64,000 nt of DNA from Actinoallomurus liliacearum (GTDB lineage Bacteria > Actinomycetota > Actinomycetes > Streptosporangiales > Streptosporangiaceae), in contig NZ_BAABHJ010000005.1 of the NCBI RefSeq assembly GCF_039542035.1, forward strand, positions 744,001 through 808,000. Reading direction: 5' to 3'. Below, piece after piece: positions 1 to 9,856 of this stretch (positions within the stretch are counted from its first letter, which is position 1; the number at the start of each line of letters is the position of its first letter). The notes under the pieces were generated by a model, which was given only the letters and a program-made list of their open reading frames with translations, was not told where the DNA came from and made no database searches. Both the position numbers and the translations under genes were made by a program.

Positions 1-704
1 GGGATTCGGGCCCGTACGCGGCGCCGTCCGGCGGGGAGCCGGGCCGGCAGCCATGGGCGTCACCGTCGGGTTCGCCGGCCTCCGCGGGGGAGCAGGGCGG
101 CGGTTCGGAGTCCTCCGGCCCCTCGGGATTCGGGCAGCCGCAGGGCTTCCCGCCGCCGGGTTACGGCCAGCCCGCTTACGGTCAGCAGCCGGGTTACGGC
201 CAGCAGGGCTACGGTCAGCAGCAGGCGGGCCAGCAGGGCACCGGCTCTCAGGCTTACGGCGAGCAGGCGGGTACCGGCCAGCAGGGCCAGGGGCAGCAGG
301 GCCAGGGCCAGCAGCCGTACGGTCAGCAGGCCTATGGCCAGCAGGCCTATGGCCAGCAGCAGGGCTACGGCCAGCAGGGCTATGGGCAGCAGCAGGCGGG
401 CCAGCAGGGCTACGGTCAGCAGCAGCCCGGCCAGCAGCCCGGTCAGCAGCAGCCCGGTCAGCAGGGTTACGGACAGCAGGCCTATGGCCAGCAGCAGGGC
501 TATGGCCAGCAGGGTTACGGTCAGCAGCAGCCGTCGCCGTACGGTGGCCAGCAGCCCTTCGGGCAGGAGGGCGGCTTCCCCGGTTACGACCAGGCGTCGT
601 CGTCCTCGTCCGGCGACGATTCCAAGCGCAAGCTCTACCTCGCCCTGGGCATCGGCACCGTGGTGCTGGTGATCCTGATCATCGTGCTCTTCATGTCCCT
701 GTGA
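1..704 (+). CDS. Gly/Tyr/Gln-repeat tail-anchored membrane protein, 5' end outside window
   Basis: Reading codons from position 3 gives an open frame with no start in the window that ends at TGA 702-704. A Ser/Gly/Pro-rich stretch is followed by about 125 residues built from GYGQQ, AYGQQ and PGQQ units, then an acidic/Ser linker, a K-R-K stop-transfer charge cluster and one hydrophobic helix (ALGIGTVVLVILIIVLFMSL) that ends the protein. This predicts a long disordered cytoplasmic domain tethered by a C-terminal membrane helix. The function is unknown. The large Ala/Arg-rich frames overlapping it are only consequences of the repeats. It is followed at once by a strong terminator, so it is not cotranscribed with the str operon. 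Confidence 0.75.
   Translation, partial: DSGPYAAPSGGEPGRQPWASPSGSPASAGEQGGGSESSGPSGFGQPQGFPPPGYGQPAYGQQPGYGQQGYGQQQAGQQGTGSQAYGEQAGTGQQGQGQQGQGQQPYGQQAYGQQAYGQQQGYGQQGYGQQQAGQQGYGQQQPGQQPGQQQPGQQGYGQQAYGQQQGYGQQGYGQQQPSPYGGQQPFGQEGGFPGYDQASSSSSGDDSKRKLYLALGIGTVVLVILIIVLFMSL
159..530 (+). repeat. In-gene array of [G/A/P]YGQQ codon repeats
   Basis: Short imperfect units of roughly 12-18 nt (ggctacggtcagcag, gcctatggccagcag and similar) encode G-Y-G-Q-Q, A-Y-G-Q-Q and P-G-Q-Q. Tyr codons alternate tac/tat and Gln is almost always CAG. The unit order is irregular, so this is a low-complexity coding repeat and not a strict satellite. Confidence 0.85.
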
Positions 705-750
705 CGCCGGGAGCGCGAGGGCGCCTCTTTCATCACGCGGACGGGTAGGA

Positions 751-784
751 CAGAATGCCGACGGGAACATCCGTCGGCATTCTG
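751..784 (+). terminator. Perfect 14-bp hairpin after the first gene
   Basis: The arms cagaatgccgacgg (751-764) and ccgtcggcattctg (771-784) are perfectly complementary with a 6-nt loop, 47 nt after the stop codon. There is no long T run, as is usual in actinomycetes. Confidence 0.8.
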
Positions 785-836
785 GCGTTCTCCGCGTGAA
801 CGTCCCCCGCCGATTTTCGGCGTGGCGGGACTTGTT

Positions 837-866
837 TTGACCTCATGCTCGGGTGTTAGGTAGTCT
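837..866 (+). promoter_or_regulatory. Predicted str operon promoter
   Basis: TTGACC (837-842), an 18-bp spacer and TAGTCT (861-866) form a housekeeping-type sigma-70 promoter about 295 nt upstream of rpsL. The segment 705-1159 has no convincing gene. It holds the terminator above, this promoter and a long leader that could carry translational or transcriptional control; I recognise no named RNA motif in it. Confidence 0.5.
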
Positions 867-1159
867 CTCCCTTCGTGCCCGCGGTTCGCGGGTTCATCGT
901 GCGCGCACGGTCTCGGCGGCCACCCTCGTGGTGGTCGGTCCGATCGGCGTGCGGTACGGATCCGACTCCCCCCGAGTTCGTCCGGCCCGGCATGGGCAGG
1001 CGACGAGGTGGCGGGCGCGACACGCCCGACCACGGGGGTGGGGGACGAGGAAAAAACTGCAGGTCCTGGCCGCGTAAGTGGTTCGTGACCTGGAGCCGTG
1101 CGAGAGCGCGGCAACCAAACGAAGACTTACCGGCTCGGTACGAGGAAGACGGAGACGCG

Positions 1160-1534
1160 GTGCCCACGATCCAGCAGCTGGTCCGTAAGGGCCGGCAGGA
1201 CAAGGTGACCAAGAACAAGACCCCGGCGCTCAAGGGGAGCCCGCAGCGCCGTGGCGTCTGCACGCGCGTCTACACGACGACGCCCAAGAAGCCCAACTCT
1301 GCGCTTCGCAAGGTCGCCCGTGTCCGGCTGACGAGTGGGATCGAGGTCACGGCCTACATCCCCGGCGTCGGACACAACCTGCAGGAGCACTCGATCGTGC
1401 TCGTGCGCGGTGGCCGTGTGAAGGACCTCCCCGGTGTTCGGTACAAGATCATCCGGGGGTCGCTCGACACCCAGGGTGTCCGGAACCGGAAGCAGGCGCG
1501 CAGCCGCTACGGCGCGAAGAAGGAGAAGAGCTGA
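1160..1534 (+). CDS. rpsL: 30S ribosomal protein S12
   Basis: S12 forms part of the decoding centre of the small subunit and is the classic streptomycin target. The GTG at 1160 gives the standard N-terminus M-P-T-I-Q-Q-L-V and 124 residues; the longer upstream frame from 875 has no S12 character. The motif TPKKPNSALRK carries the wild-type lysine whose replacement gives streptomycin resistance, and the DLPGVRY loop is also unaltered. It is the first gene of the str operon, with one base between its stop and the rpsG ATG. Confidence 0.97.
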   Translation: MPTIQQLVRKGRQDKVTKNKTPALKGSPQRRGVCTRVYTTTPKKPNSALRKVARVRLTSGIEVTAYIPGVGHNLQEHSIVLVRGGRVKDLPGVRYKIIRGSLDTQGVRNRKQARSRYGAKKEKS

Positions 1535-1535
1535 C

Positions 1536-2006
1536 ATGCCTCGCAAGGGTCCCGCAGGCAAGCGCCAGCTGATCGCTGACCCGGTGTACAACTCACCGCT
1601 GGTCACCTCGCTGGTCAACAAGGTCCTGCTCGACGGTAAGCGGTCGATCGCGCAGAGCATCGTGTACGACGCACTCGAGGGTTGCCGCGAGAAGACCGGC
1701 AACGACCCGGTCGTCACGCTGAAGCGAGCGCTCGACAACGTGAAGCCGACCCTCGAGGTCCGCAGCCGGCGCGTCGGCGGTGCCACCTACCAGGTGCCGG
1801 TCGAGGTGCGCCCGGCGCGCAGCACGACGCTGGCGCTGCGCTGGCTGGTGCTGTACGCCCGGCAGCGCCGCGAGAAGACGATGACCGAGCGGCTGATGAA
1901 CGAGCTGCTCGACGCGAGCAACGGCCTCGGCGCGAGTGTGAAGAAGCGCGAGGACACCCACAAGATGGCGGAGTCCAACAAGGCCTTCGCGCATTACCGC
2001 TGGTAA
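1536..2006 (+). CDS. rpsG: 30S ribosomal protein S7
   Basis: S7 nucleates assembly of the 30S head and lies near the E site. The 156-residue product starts MPRKGPAGKR and shows the S7 signatures LVNKVLLDGKRSIA and SRRVGGATYQVPVEVRP, ending in HYRW. That is the usual length for the family in actinobacteria. It begins just after the rpsL stop and precedes fusA by 41 nt, so it is the second gene of the str operon. In other bacteria S7 represses this operon; I cannot identify its mRNA site here. Confidence 0.97.
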   Translation: MPRKGPAGKRQLIADPVYNSPLVTSLVNKVLLDGKRSIAQSIVYDALEGCREKTGNDPVVTLKRALDNVKPTLEVRSRRVGGATYQVPVEVRPARSTTLALRWLVLYARQRREKTMTERLMNELLDASNGLGASVKKREDTHKMAESNKAFAHYRW

Positions 2007-2047
2007 TCCCCAGCATCTAGTCGTACGAGACAACGAGGACGCGAGAA

Positions 2048-4159
2048 GTGGCTACTCAGACCGGCGTAGACCTGGCCAAGGTCCGGAACATCGGGATCAT
2101 GGCCCACATCGACGCGGGCAAGACCACCACCACCGAGCGGATCCTGTACTACACCGGCGTCAACTACAAGATCGGTGAAGTCCATGAGGGCGCGGCCACC
2201 ATGGACTGGATGGAGCAGGAACAGGAGCGCGGCATCACGATCACGTCCGCCGCGACGACCTGTCACTGGACGGTTGACGACGTCGATCACACCATCAACA
2301 TCATCGACACGCCGGGTCACGTGGACTTCACCGTCGAGGTGGAGCGTTCGCTGCGCGTCCTCGACGGTGCCGTCGCGGTGTTCGACGGTGTCGCCGGTGT
2401 GGAGCCGCAGTCGGAGACGGTCTGGCGGCAGGCCGACCGCTACAACGTGCCGCGGATCTGCTTCGTCAACAAGCTCGACCGCGTCGGCGCGGAGTTCCAC
2501 CGCTGCGTCGACATGATCGTGGACCGCCTGCACGCCACGCCGCTGGTGCTGCAGATCCCGATCGGCGCCGAGGCCGACTTCAAGGGTGTCGTGGACCTGG
2601 TCCGCATGAAGGCCCTGGTGTGGAGCGCCGAGGCCGCCAAGGGCGAGATGTACGACGTCGTGGACATTCCGGAGTCGCACGCCGACGCCGCCCGTGAGTG
2701 GCACGACAAGCTGGTCGAGACGCTGGCCGAGGCGGACGACGAGATCATGGAGCTGTACCTCGAGGGCCACGAGCCCACGACGGACCAGCTGATCCCGGCC
2801 ATCCGCCGCGCCACGATCGCCGGCAACCTCACCCCGGTCACCTGCGGCACCGCGTTCAAGAACAAGGGCGTCCAGCCCCTGCTCGACGCGATCGTCAACT
2901 ACCTCCCGTCGCCGCTCGACGTCGAGGCCATCAAGGGCCATGACGTGCGCGACGAGGAGAAGGAGATCGAGCGCAAGCCGAGCGAGGACGAGCCGTTCGC
3001 GGCGCTGGCGTTCAAGATCATGAGCGACCCGCACCTCGGCAAGCTGACCTTCATCCGGGTCTACTCCGGCGTGCTGGAGTCCGGTTCCTCGGTCCTGAAC
3101 AGCGTGAAGGACCGCAAGGAGCGCATCGGCAAGATCTACCGCATGCACGCGAACAAGCGTGAGGAGATCGAGCGCGTGGGCGCCGGCGACATCGTCGCGG
3201 TGATGGGTCTCAAGCAGACCACCACCGGCGAGACGCTGAGCGACGACAAGAACCCCGTGGTGCTGGAGTCGATGAACTTCCCGGCGCCGGTCATCAACGT
3301 CGCGATCGAGCCGAAGACGAAGGCCGACCAGCAGAAGCTGGGCACCGCGATCCAGCGGCTCGCCGAGGAGGACCCGTCCTTCCAGGTGCGGACCGACGAG
3401 GAGACCGGCCAGACCATCATCTCCGGCATGGGCGAGCTGCACCTCGAGGTGCTGGTCGACCGCATGAAGCGCGAGTTCAAGGTCGAGGCCAACGTCGGTC
3501 GGCCGCAGGTCGCCTACCGCGAGACGATTCGCCGCAAGGTGGAGAAGGTCGAGTACACCCACAAGAAGCAGACGGGTGGCTCGGGCCAGTTCGGTCGCGT
3601 GATCATCGACCTGGAGCCCATCGGCGGCGGCAGCGACGGCTACGAGTTCGAGAACAAGGTCACCGGTGGCCGCATCCCCCGGGAGTACATCCCGTCGGTG
3701 GACGCGGGCTGCCAGGAGGCGGCCGAGTTCGGCGTGCTCGCGGGCTACCCGATCGTGGGCGTCAAGGTGACGCTGCAGGACGGGGCCTACCACGACGTCG
3801 ACTCTTCGGAGCTGGCGTTCAAGATCGCCGGGTCCATGGCGTTCAAGGAGGCGGCTCGCAAGGCCGACCCCGCGCTGCTGGAGCCGATGATGGCCGTCGA
3901 GGTGACCACGCCCGAGGACTACATGGGTGACGTCATCGGCGACCTGAACGGCCGGCGCGGTCAGATCCAGGAGATGGGCGAGCGCTCCGGCGTCCGCGTC
4001 ATCAAGTCGATCGTTCCGCTGTCGGAGATGTTCGGCTACGTGGGTGACCTGCGCAGCAAGACCCAGGGCCGGGCTGTGTTCACCATGCAGTTCGACTCCT
4101 ACGCCGAGGTTCCGGGGAACGTCGCGCAGGAGATCATCGCCAAGGCTCGGGGCGAGTAA
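2048..4159 (+). CDS. fusA: Elongation factor G
   Basis: EF-G is the translocase GTPase that moves tRNA-mRNA after peptide bond formation and, with ribosome recycling factor, splits ribosomes. The 703-residue protein starts at GTG 2048. Visible G motifs are AHIDAGKTTTTE (P-loop, about residues 18-29), the RGITI switch I element, DTPGHVDF and NKLDR. Domains II-V follow at normal length, with FAALAFKIMSDP opening domain II and VAYRETIRR at the start of domain IV. A long antisense frame over the whole gene is a high-GC artefact. Confidence 0.98.
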   Translation: MATQTGVDLAKVRNIGIMAHIDAGKTTTTERILYYTGVNYKIGEVHEGAATMDWMEQEQERGITITSAATTCHWTVDDVDHTINIIDTPGHVDFTVEVERSLRVLDGAVAVFDGVAGVEPQSETVWRQADRYNVPRICFVNKLDRVGAEFHRCVDMIVDRLHATPLVLQIPIGAEADFKGVVDLVRMKALVWSAEAAKGEMYDVVDIPESHADAAREWHDKLVETLAEADDEIMELYLEGHEPTTDQLIPAIRRATIAGNLTPVTCGTAFKNKGVQPLLDAIVNYLPSPLDVEAIKGHDVRDEEKEIERKPSEDEPFAALAFKIMSDPHLGKLTFIRVYSGVLESGSSVLNSVKDRKERIGKIYRMHANKREEIERVGAGDIVAVMGLKQTTTGETLSDDKNPVVLESMNFPAPVINVAIEPKTKADQQKLGTAIQRLAEEDPSFQVRTDEETGQTIISGMGELHLEVLVDRMKREFKVEANVGRPQVAYRETIRRKVEKVEYTHKKQTGGSGQFGRVIIDLEPIGGGSDGYEFENKVTGGRIPREYIPSVDAGCQEAAEFGVLAGYPIVGVKVTLQDGAYHDVDSSELAFKIAGSMAFKEAARKADPALLEPMMAVEVTTPEDYMGDVIGDLNGRRGQIQEMGERSGVRVIKSIVPLSEMFGYVGDLRSKTQGRAVFTMQFDSYAEVPGNVAQEIIAKARGE

Positions 4160-4250
4160 CCGCACCGTGCCGCGCCGCGGCGCACACAAGACCAACCACT
4201 GAAGCAATGCGGTCGTCTAGACGGCCGAGGATCGCAGCAAGGAGACACCG

Positions 4251-5444
<1,194 letters not shown>

Positions 5445-5456
5445 TAACCCCGTGTG

Positions 5457-5493
5457 GCGGCGGCCGGGCTCGCCAGCAGAGCCCGGCCGCCGC
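5457..5493 (+). terminator. 15-bp hairpin between tuf and rpsJ
   Basis: The perfectly paired arms gcggcggccgggctc (5457-5471) and gagcccggccgccgc (5479-5493) enclose a 7-nt loop. No T tract follows, so it may act as a full terminator, as an attenuator or as an RNA-stability element between the str and S10 operons. Confidence 0.65.
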
Positions 5494-5546
5494 ACCACGA
5501 TGAGAAGACCCAGCGGCACTAGGAAGTAAAGGACACCGAGGCCACC

Positions 5547-5855
5547 ATGGCGGGACAGAAGATCCGCATCCGGCTCAAGGCCTACGACCACGAGGTCATC
5601 GACACTTCGGCGCGCAAGATCGTCGAGACGGTGACGCGCACGGGCGCGAAGGTCGCCGGCCCGGTGCCGCTGCCGACCGAGAAGAACGTGTACTGCGTCA
5701 TCCGCTCGCCGCACAAGTACAAGGACAGCCGCGAGCACTTTGAGATGCGCACGCACAAGCGTTTGATCGACATCATCGATCCGACGCCCAAGACGGTCGA
5801 CTCGCTCATGCGGCTCGACCTGCCGGCCGGCGTCGACATCGAGATCAAGCTCTAA
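5547..5855 (+). CDS. rpsJ: 30S ribosomal protein S10
   Basis: S10 sits in the 30S head and, as NusE, also takes part in transcription antitermination. The 102-residue product starts MAGQKIRIRLKAYDHEVID and contains RSPHKYKDSREHFEMRTHKR, the loop typical of bacterial S10. ATG 5547 is preceded by the purine run aggacaccgagg. It is the first gene of the S10 operon, 14 nt before rplC. Confidence 0.97.
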   Translation: MAGQKIRIRLKAYDHEVIDTSARKIVETVTRTGAKVAGPVPLPTEKNVYCVIRSPHKYKDSREHFEMRTHKRLIDIIDPTPKTVDSLMRLDLPAGVDIEIKL

Positions 5856-5869
5856 GGACGCATCGAGAG

Positions 5870-6517
5870 ATGAGTAAGCAGAGAAAGGGCGTCCTGGGCG
5901 AGAAGCTCGGCATGACCCAGGTTTTCGACGATGAGGGCCGCATTGTGCCGGTAACCGTCGTCCAGGCCGGGCCGTGCGTCGTCACCCGGGTCCGCACCCC
6001 CGAGAGCGACGGCTACTCCGCCGTCCAGCTCGGCTACGGGCAGATCGACCCGCGCAAGGTGAACAAGCCCCTCACCGGGCACTTCGAGAAGGCCGGCGTC
6101 ACGCCGCGCCGTCACCTCGTCGAGCTGCGCACCGACGACGCCACCGAGTACGAGCTCGGCCAGGAAGTCACCGTTGAGGCCTTCGAGGCCGGCCAGCGGA
6201 TCGACGTCACCGGCCGCAGCAAGGGCAAGGGCACCGCGGGTGTCATGAAGCGCCACGGCTTCAAGGGCCTCGGCGCCTCGCACGGTACCCAGCGCAAGCA
6301 CCGTTCGCCGGGTTCGATCGGCGGCTGCGCGACCCCGGGTCGCGTGTTCAAGGGCCTGCGCATGGCCGGTCGGCACGGCAACGCCCGCATCACCGTCCAG
6401 AACCTCACCGTGCACGCCATCGACACCGAGAAGAACCTGCTGCTGATCAAGGGCGCGGTTCCCGGTCCGAACGGCGGCCTCGTCCTGGTTCGCACCGCCG
6501 CGAAGGGGGCGAAGTAA
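5870..6517 (+). CDS. rplC: 50S ribosomal protein L3
   Basis: L3 is an early 50S assembly protein whose extended loop reaches toward the peptidyl transferase centre. It has 215 residues from ATG 5870 and begins MSKQRKGVLGEKLGMTQVFD. The diagnostic QRKHRSPGSIGG and GRVFKGLRMAGRHG segments form the 23S-binding extension. The TAA is directly followed by the GTG of rplD without a gap, indicating translational coupling. Confidence 0.97.
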   Translation: MSKQRKGVLGEKLGMTQVFDDEGRIVPVTVVQAGPCVVTRVRTPESDGYSAVQLGYGQIDPRKVNKPLTGHFEKAGVTPRRHLVELRTDDATEYELGQEVTVEAFEAGQRIDVTGRSKGKGTAGVMKRHGFKGLGASHGTQRKHRSPGSIGGCATPGRVFKGLRMAGRHGNARITVQNLTVHAIDTEKNLLLIKGAVPGPNGGLVLVRTAAKGAK

Positions 6518-7129
6518 GTGAGCAAGCTGGACGTCGAGCTGGCCCCGGAGATCTTCGAGGCCAAGGTCAACGTGCCGCTGATCCACCAGGTGGTCGTGGC
6601 GCAGCTGGCCGCGGCACGCCAGGGCACGCACAAGACCAAGACCCGCGGTGAGGTCTCCGGTGGCGGCAAGAAGCCGTACCGGCAGAAGGGCACCGGCCGG
6701 GCACGTCAGGGCTCCACCCGTGCGCCGCAGTTCGCCGGCGGTGGCACCGTCCACGGCCCGCAGCCGCGTTCGTACGAGCAGAAGACGCCGAAGAAGATGA
6801 AGGCGGCCGCGCTGCGCGGCGCGCTGTCGGACCGCGCTCGGTACGGCCGCGTGCACGTGGTGTCGAACCTGCTCGAGGGTGACACGCCGAAGACCAAGAC
6901 GGCGCTCGCCGCGCTGCGCGAGATCACCCCGGCGGACAAGGTCCTCCTGGTGCTCGACCGCGAGGACGAGCTCACCTGGAAGAGCCTGCGCAACGTCCCC
7001 GAGGTCCACGTGATCGTCGAGGACCAGCTGAACACCTACGACGTGCTCTGCAACGACGACGTGGTGTTCACCGAGGCCGCGTACCAGGCCTTCGTGGGCC
7101 GTGTGAGCGGGAAGGAGAGCGCGCAGTGA
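6518..7129 (+). CDS. rplD: 50S ribosomal protein L4
   Basis: L4 lines the nascent peptide exit tunnel; in enterobacteria it also represses the S10 operon. The 203-residue product starts at GTG 6518. The tunnel loop region RQKGTGRARQGSTRAPQFAGGG is intact, with no change there that would obviously suggest macrolide resistance. Its stop overlaps the start of rplW (gtga). Confidence 0.97.
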   Translation: MSKLDVELAPEIFEAKVNVPLIHQVVVAQLAAARQGTHKTKTRGEVSGGGKKPYRQKGTGRARQGSTRAPQFAGGGTVHGPQPRSYEQKTPKKMKAAALRGALSDRARYGRVHVVSNLLEGDTPKTKTALAALREITPADKVLLVLDREDELTWKSLRNVPEVHVIVEDQLNTYDVLCNDDVVFTEAAYQAFVGRVSGKESAQ

Positions 7130-7425
7130 AGATCGCCGACCCGCGCGACATCCTCATCGCGCCCGTGATCTCTGAGAAGAGCTACGGGCTGCTCGATGAG
7201 AACAAGTACACGTTCGAGGTCCGCACCGACGCCAACAAGACCCAGATCCGGCAGGCCGTCGAGGCCGTCTTCGGGGTCAAGGTGACGGGCGTGAACACCA
7301 TCAACCGGCAGGGCAAGCGCAAGCGCACCCGGTTCGGTTACGGCAAGCGCAAGGACACCAAGCGGGCCATCGTGAGCCTGGCCGACGGTGAGCGGATCGA
7401 CATCTTCGGCGGCCCGGTCTCCTGA
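7126..7425 (+). CDS. rplW: 50S ribosomal protein L23
   Basis: L23 lies at the tunnel exit and is the docking site for trigger factor and SRP. It has 99 residues from GTG 7126, overlapping the rplD stop by 4 nt. It opens MKIADPRDILIAPVISEKSY, and GVKVTGVNTINRQGKRKRTRFGYG is the family core. It is followed by rplB after 38 nt. Confidence 0.97.
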   Translation: MKIADPRDILIAPVISEKSYGLLDENKYTFEVRTDANKTQIRQAVEAVFGVKVTGVNTINRQGKRKRTRFGYGKRKDTKRAIVSLADGERIDIFGGPVS

Positions 7426-7463
7426 CCGGGATCGCTGAAGCAGACAAGGGATGAACGAAAAAG

Positions 7464-8297
7464 ATGGGCATCCGTAAGTACAAGCCGACGACCCCTGGGC
7501 GTCGCGGTTCGAGCGTGGCCGACTTCGTCGAGGTCACCCGGACCGAGCCCGAGAAGTCGCTGGTGCGTCCGCTCCCGAAGAAGGGCGGCCGTAACGCGCA
7601 CGGCCGCATCACCACCCGGCATCAGGGTGGCGGCCACAAGCGGGCCTACCGCGTCATCGACTTCCGGCGCGCCGACAAGGACGGCGTCCCGGCGAAGGTC
7701 GCGCACATCGAGTACGACCCGAACCGCACCGCGCGGATCGCGCTGCTGCACTACGCCGACGGGGAGAAGCGCTACATCCTCTGCCCGACCGGCGTGAAGC
7801 AGGGCGACGCGATCGAGAACGGTCCGGGCGCCGACATCAAGCCGGGCAACTGCCTGCCGCTGCGCAACATCCCGACCGGTACGGTCGTGCACGCCATCGA
7901 GCTGCGGCCGGGCGGCGGCGCCAAGCTGGCCCGGTCGGCCGGCTCCGGCGCGCAGCTGCTCGCCAAGGAGGGCAAGTACGCCACGCTGCGTATGCCCTCC
8001 GGTGAGATGCGCATGGTCGACGTTCGCTGCCGCGCCACCGTCGGTGAGGTCGGCAACTCCGAGCAGTCGAACATCAACTGGGGTAAGGCCGGCCGTATGC
8101 GGTGGAAGGGCAAGCGCCCGACCGTCCGCGGTGTCGCGATGAACCCGATCGACCACCCGCACGGTGGTGGTGAGGGCAAGACCTCCGGCGGTCGCCACCC
8201 GTCGAGCCCCTGGGGCAAGCCCGAGGGCCGCACCCGCAAGGCGAACAAGCCGTCCGATCGGCTCATCGTCCGTCGTCGTAGCAAGAAGAAGCGGTAG
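7464..8297 (+). CDS. rplB: 50S ribosomal protein L2
   Basis: L2 bridges the subunits and is needed for peptidyl transferase activity. The 277-residue protein begins MGIRKYKPTTPGRR. It contains GRNAHGRITTRHQGGGHKR in the N-terminal domain and NPIDHPHGGGEG, with the conserved histidine, in the C-terminal domain. The basic tail is RLIVRRRSKKKR. The length is normal, and a weak purine rbs lies before ATG 7464. Confidence 0.97.
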   Translation: MGIRKYKPTTPGRRGSSVADFVEVTRTEPEKSLVRPLPKKGGRNAHGRITTRHQGGGHKRAYRVIDFRRADKDGVPAKVAHIEYDPNRTARIALLHYADGEKRYILCPTGVKQGDAIENGPGADIKPGNCLPLRNIPTGTVVHAIELRPGGGAKLARSAGSGAQLLAKEGKYATLRMPSGEMRMVDVRCRATVGEVGNSEQSNINWGKAGRMRWKGKRPTVRGVAMNPIDHPHGGGEGKTSGGRHPSSPWGKPEGRTRKANKPSDRLIVRRRSKKKR

Positions 8298-8306
8298 GAG
8301 CCCACC

Positions 8307-8588
8307 ATGCCACGTAGCCTTAAGAAGGGCCCTTTCGTGGACGACCACCTCATGAAGAAGGTGGACGTGCAGAACGAGAAGGGCACCAAGAACGTCATCA
8401 AGACGTGGTCGCGGCGCTCCATGATCGTGCCCGACATGCTCGGTCACACGATCGCCGTGCACGACGGTCGCAAGCATGTTCCGGTGTTCGTCACCGAGGC
8501 CATGATCGGTCACAAGCTCGGGGAGTTCGCCCCGACGCGGACGTTCAAGGGCCACATCAAGGAAGACCGTCGCAGCCGACGCGGCTGA
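8307..8588 (+). CDS. rpsS: 30S ribosomal protein S19
   Basis: S19 binds the 30S head with S13 and contacts the A-site side. The 93-residue product MPRSLKKGPFVDDHLMKKV is canonical, with IVPDMLGHTIAVHDGRKHVPV and the C-terminal GEFAPTRTFKGH segment. It starts 9 nt after the rplB stop with rbs taggag. Confidence 0.97.
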   Translation: MPRSLKKGPFVDDHLMKKVDVQNEKGTKNVIKTWSRRSMIVPDMLGHTIAVHDGRKHVPVFVTEAMIGHKLGEFAPTRTFKGHIKEDRRSRRG

Positions 8589-8617
8589 CCGGAAGTACTG
8601 AGAGCGAGGAAACAGCG

Positions 8618-8998
8618 ATGGAAGCCAGGGCCCAGGCGCGGTACGCCCGCGTCACGCCCAGAAAGGCCCGCCGCGTGGTGGACCTCATCCGTGGCCTGCC
8701 GGCCGCGGAGGCTCAGGCGGTGCTGCGGTTCGCCCCTCAGGCTGCGAGCGAGCCGGTGTACAAGGTGCTCTCGAGCGCCATCGCCAACGCCGAGCACAAC
8801 AACCAGCTCGAGGTCGACACGCTCTGGGTGAGCCGCGCGTGGGTCGACGAGGGACCGACGCTGAAGCGTTTCCGCCCGCGGTCGATGGGGCGTGCGTACC
8901 GCATCAACAAGCGGACGAGCCACATCACGGTCGTGGTCGAGTCGCGGCTCGAGGGCGAGAAGTCCAACGGCCGTAAGAAGACGAGGAGGACCCGCTAG
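8618..8998 (+). CDS. rplV: 50S ribosomal protein L22
   Basis: L22 lines the exit tunnel opposite L4. I chose ATG 8618 (MEARAQARYARVTPRKARRV) because the longer frame upstream overlaps rpsS and lacks homology, and because gagcgagga precedes this ATG. The length is 126 residues, with a short basic tail after the beta-hairpin region (RPRSMGRAYRINKRTSHITVVV). The stop TAG shares one base with the rpsC GTG. Confidence 0.96.
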   Translation: MEARAQARYARVTPRKARRVVDLIRGLPAAEAQAVLRFAPQAASEPVYKVLSSAIANAEHNNQLEVDTLWVSRAWVDEGPTLKRFRPRSMGRAYRINKRTSHITVVVESRLEGEKSNGRKKTRRTR

Positions 8999-9849
8999 TG
9001 GGGCAGAAGATCAACCCGCACGGGTTCCGGTTGGGCATCACCACCGACTTCAAGAGCCGGTGGTACGCCGACAAGCTGTACAAGGACTACGTCAAGGAAG
9101 ACGTGGCGATCCGCCGGATGCTGACCCGCGGCATGGACCGCGCCGGCATCTCCAAGGTCGAGATCGAGCGCACCCGTGACCGCGTCCGCGTCGACATTCA
9201 CACCGCCCGTCCCGGCATCGTCATCGGTCGCCGTGGCGCGGAGGCCGACCGCATCCGCGGCGACCTCGAGAAGCTGACCGGCAAGCAGGTCCAGCTGAAC
9301 ATTCTCGAGGTGAAGAACCCTGAGGTCGACGCGCAGCTCGTCGCCCAGGGCGTCGCCGAGCAGCTGTCCAGCCGGGTCGCGTTCCGCCGTGCGATGCGCA
9401 AGGCCATCCAGAGCGCCATGAAGAGCGGCGCCAAGGGCATCAAGGTCCAGTGCGGCGGCCGCCTCGGCGGCGCCGAGATGTCGCGCTCGGAGTTCTACCG
9501 CGAGGGCCAGGTGCCCCTGCACACGCTCCGCGCCGACATCGACTACGGCTTCTACGAGGCCCGCACCACCTTCGGCCGGATCGGCGTGAAGGTCTGGATC
9601 TACAAGGGCGAGGCTCCGACGAGCCGCGCCGAGCGCGAGGCGCAGCAGGCCAAGGAGCGGGCCGCCGGCGGCGGCGGCCGGCGCGAGCGGCCGCAGCGTC
9701 GTGGTGGCGGCGGCGGCGGTGGCCGTCGTGGCGAGCGCGGTGGCGACCGCGGTGGCCGGCAGCAGCAGGCCGCGAGCGCGCCCAGCGGCGCCGAGCAGCA
9801 GCAGTCGAACGAGGCGGCCACGCCGTCCAGCACGGGTGAGGGGAGCTGA
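8998..9849 (+). CDS. rpsC: 30S ribosomal protein S3 with Arg/Gly/Gln-rich C-terminal tail
   Basis: S3 forms part of the mRNA entry channel and has helicase activity on mRNA. It has 283 residues from GTG 8998. The KH domain carries GIVIGRRGAEADRIRGDL, and the C-terminal domain carries GRLGGAEMSRSE and TTFGRIGVKVWIYKG. After about residue 212 there is a 70-residue low-complexity extension rich in RGG-like, Gln and Ser, longer than in E. coli S3 (233 residues). Such tails occur in other high-GC actinobacteria and are probably disordered RNA-contacting extensions. Confidence 0.96.
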   Translation: MGQKINPHGFRLGITTDFKSRWYADKLYKDYVKEDVAIRRMLTRGMDRAGISKVEIERTRDRVRVDIHTARPGIVIGRRGAEADRIRGDLEKLTGKQVQLNILEVKNPEVDAQLVAQGVAEQLSSRVAFRRAMRKAIQSAMKSGAKGIKVQCGGRLGGAEMSRSEFYREGQVPLHTLRADIDYGFYEARTTFGRIGVKVWIYKGEAPTSRAEREAQQAKERAAGGGGRRERPQRRGGGGGGGRRGERGGDRGGRQQQAASAPSGAEQQQSNEAATPSSTGEGS

Positions 9850-9856
9850 GTAACCA

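Noticed and set aside
53..770. Long Ala/Arg/Gly- and Leu-rich frames on both strands over the first gene
   Set aside because: They are other-frame readings of the GYGQQ codon repeat. The frame ending at 704 has a sensible membrane helix and stop; the others have no domain character.
1994..4207. 737-codon antisense frame over fusA
   Set aside because: High third-position GC opens antisense frames. Its translation is rich in His/Asp/Leu/Val/Arg with no motif, and fusA is certain.
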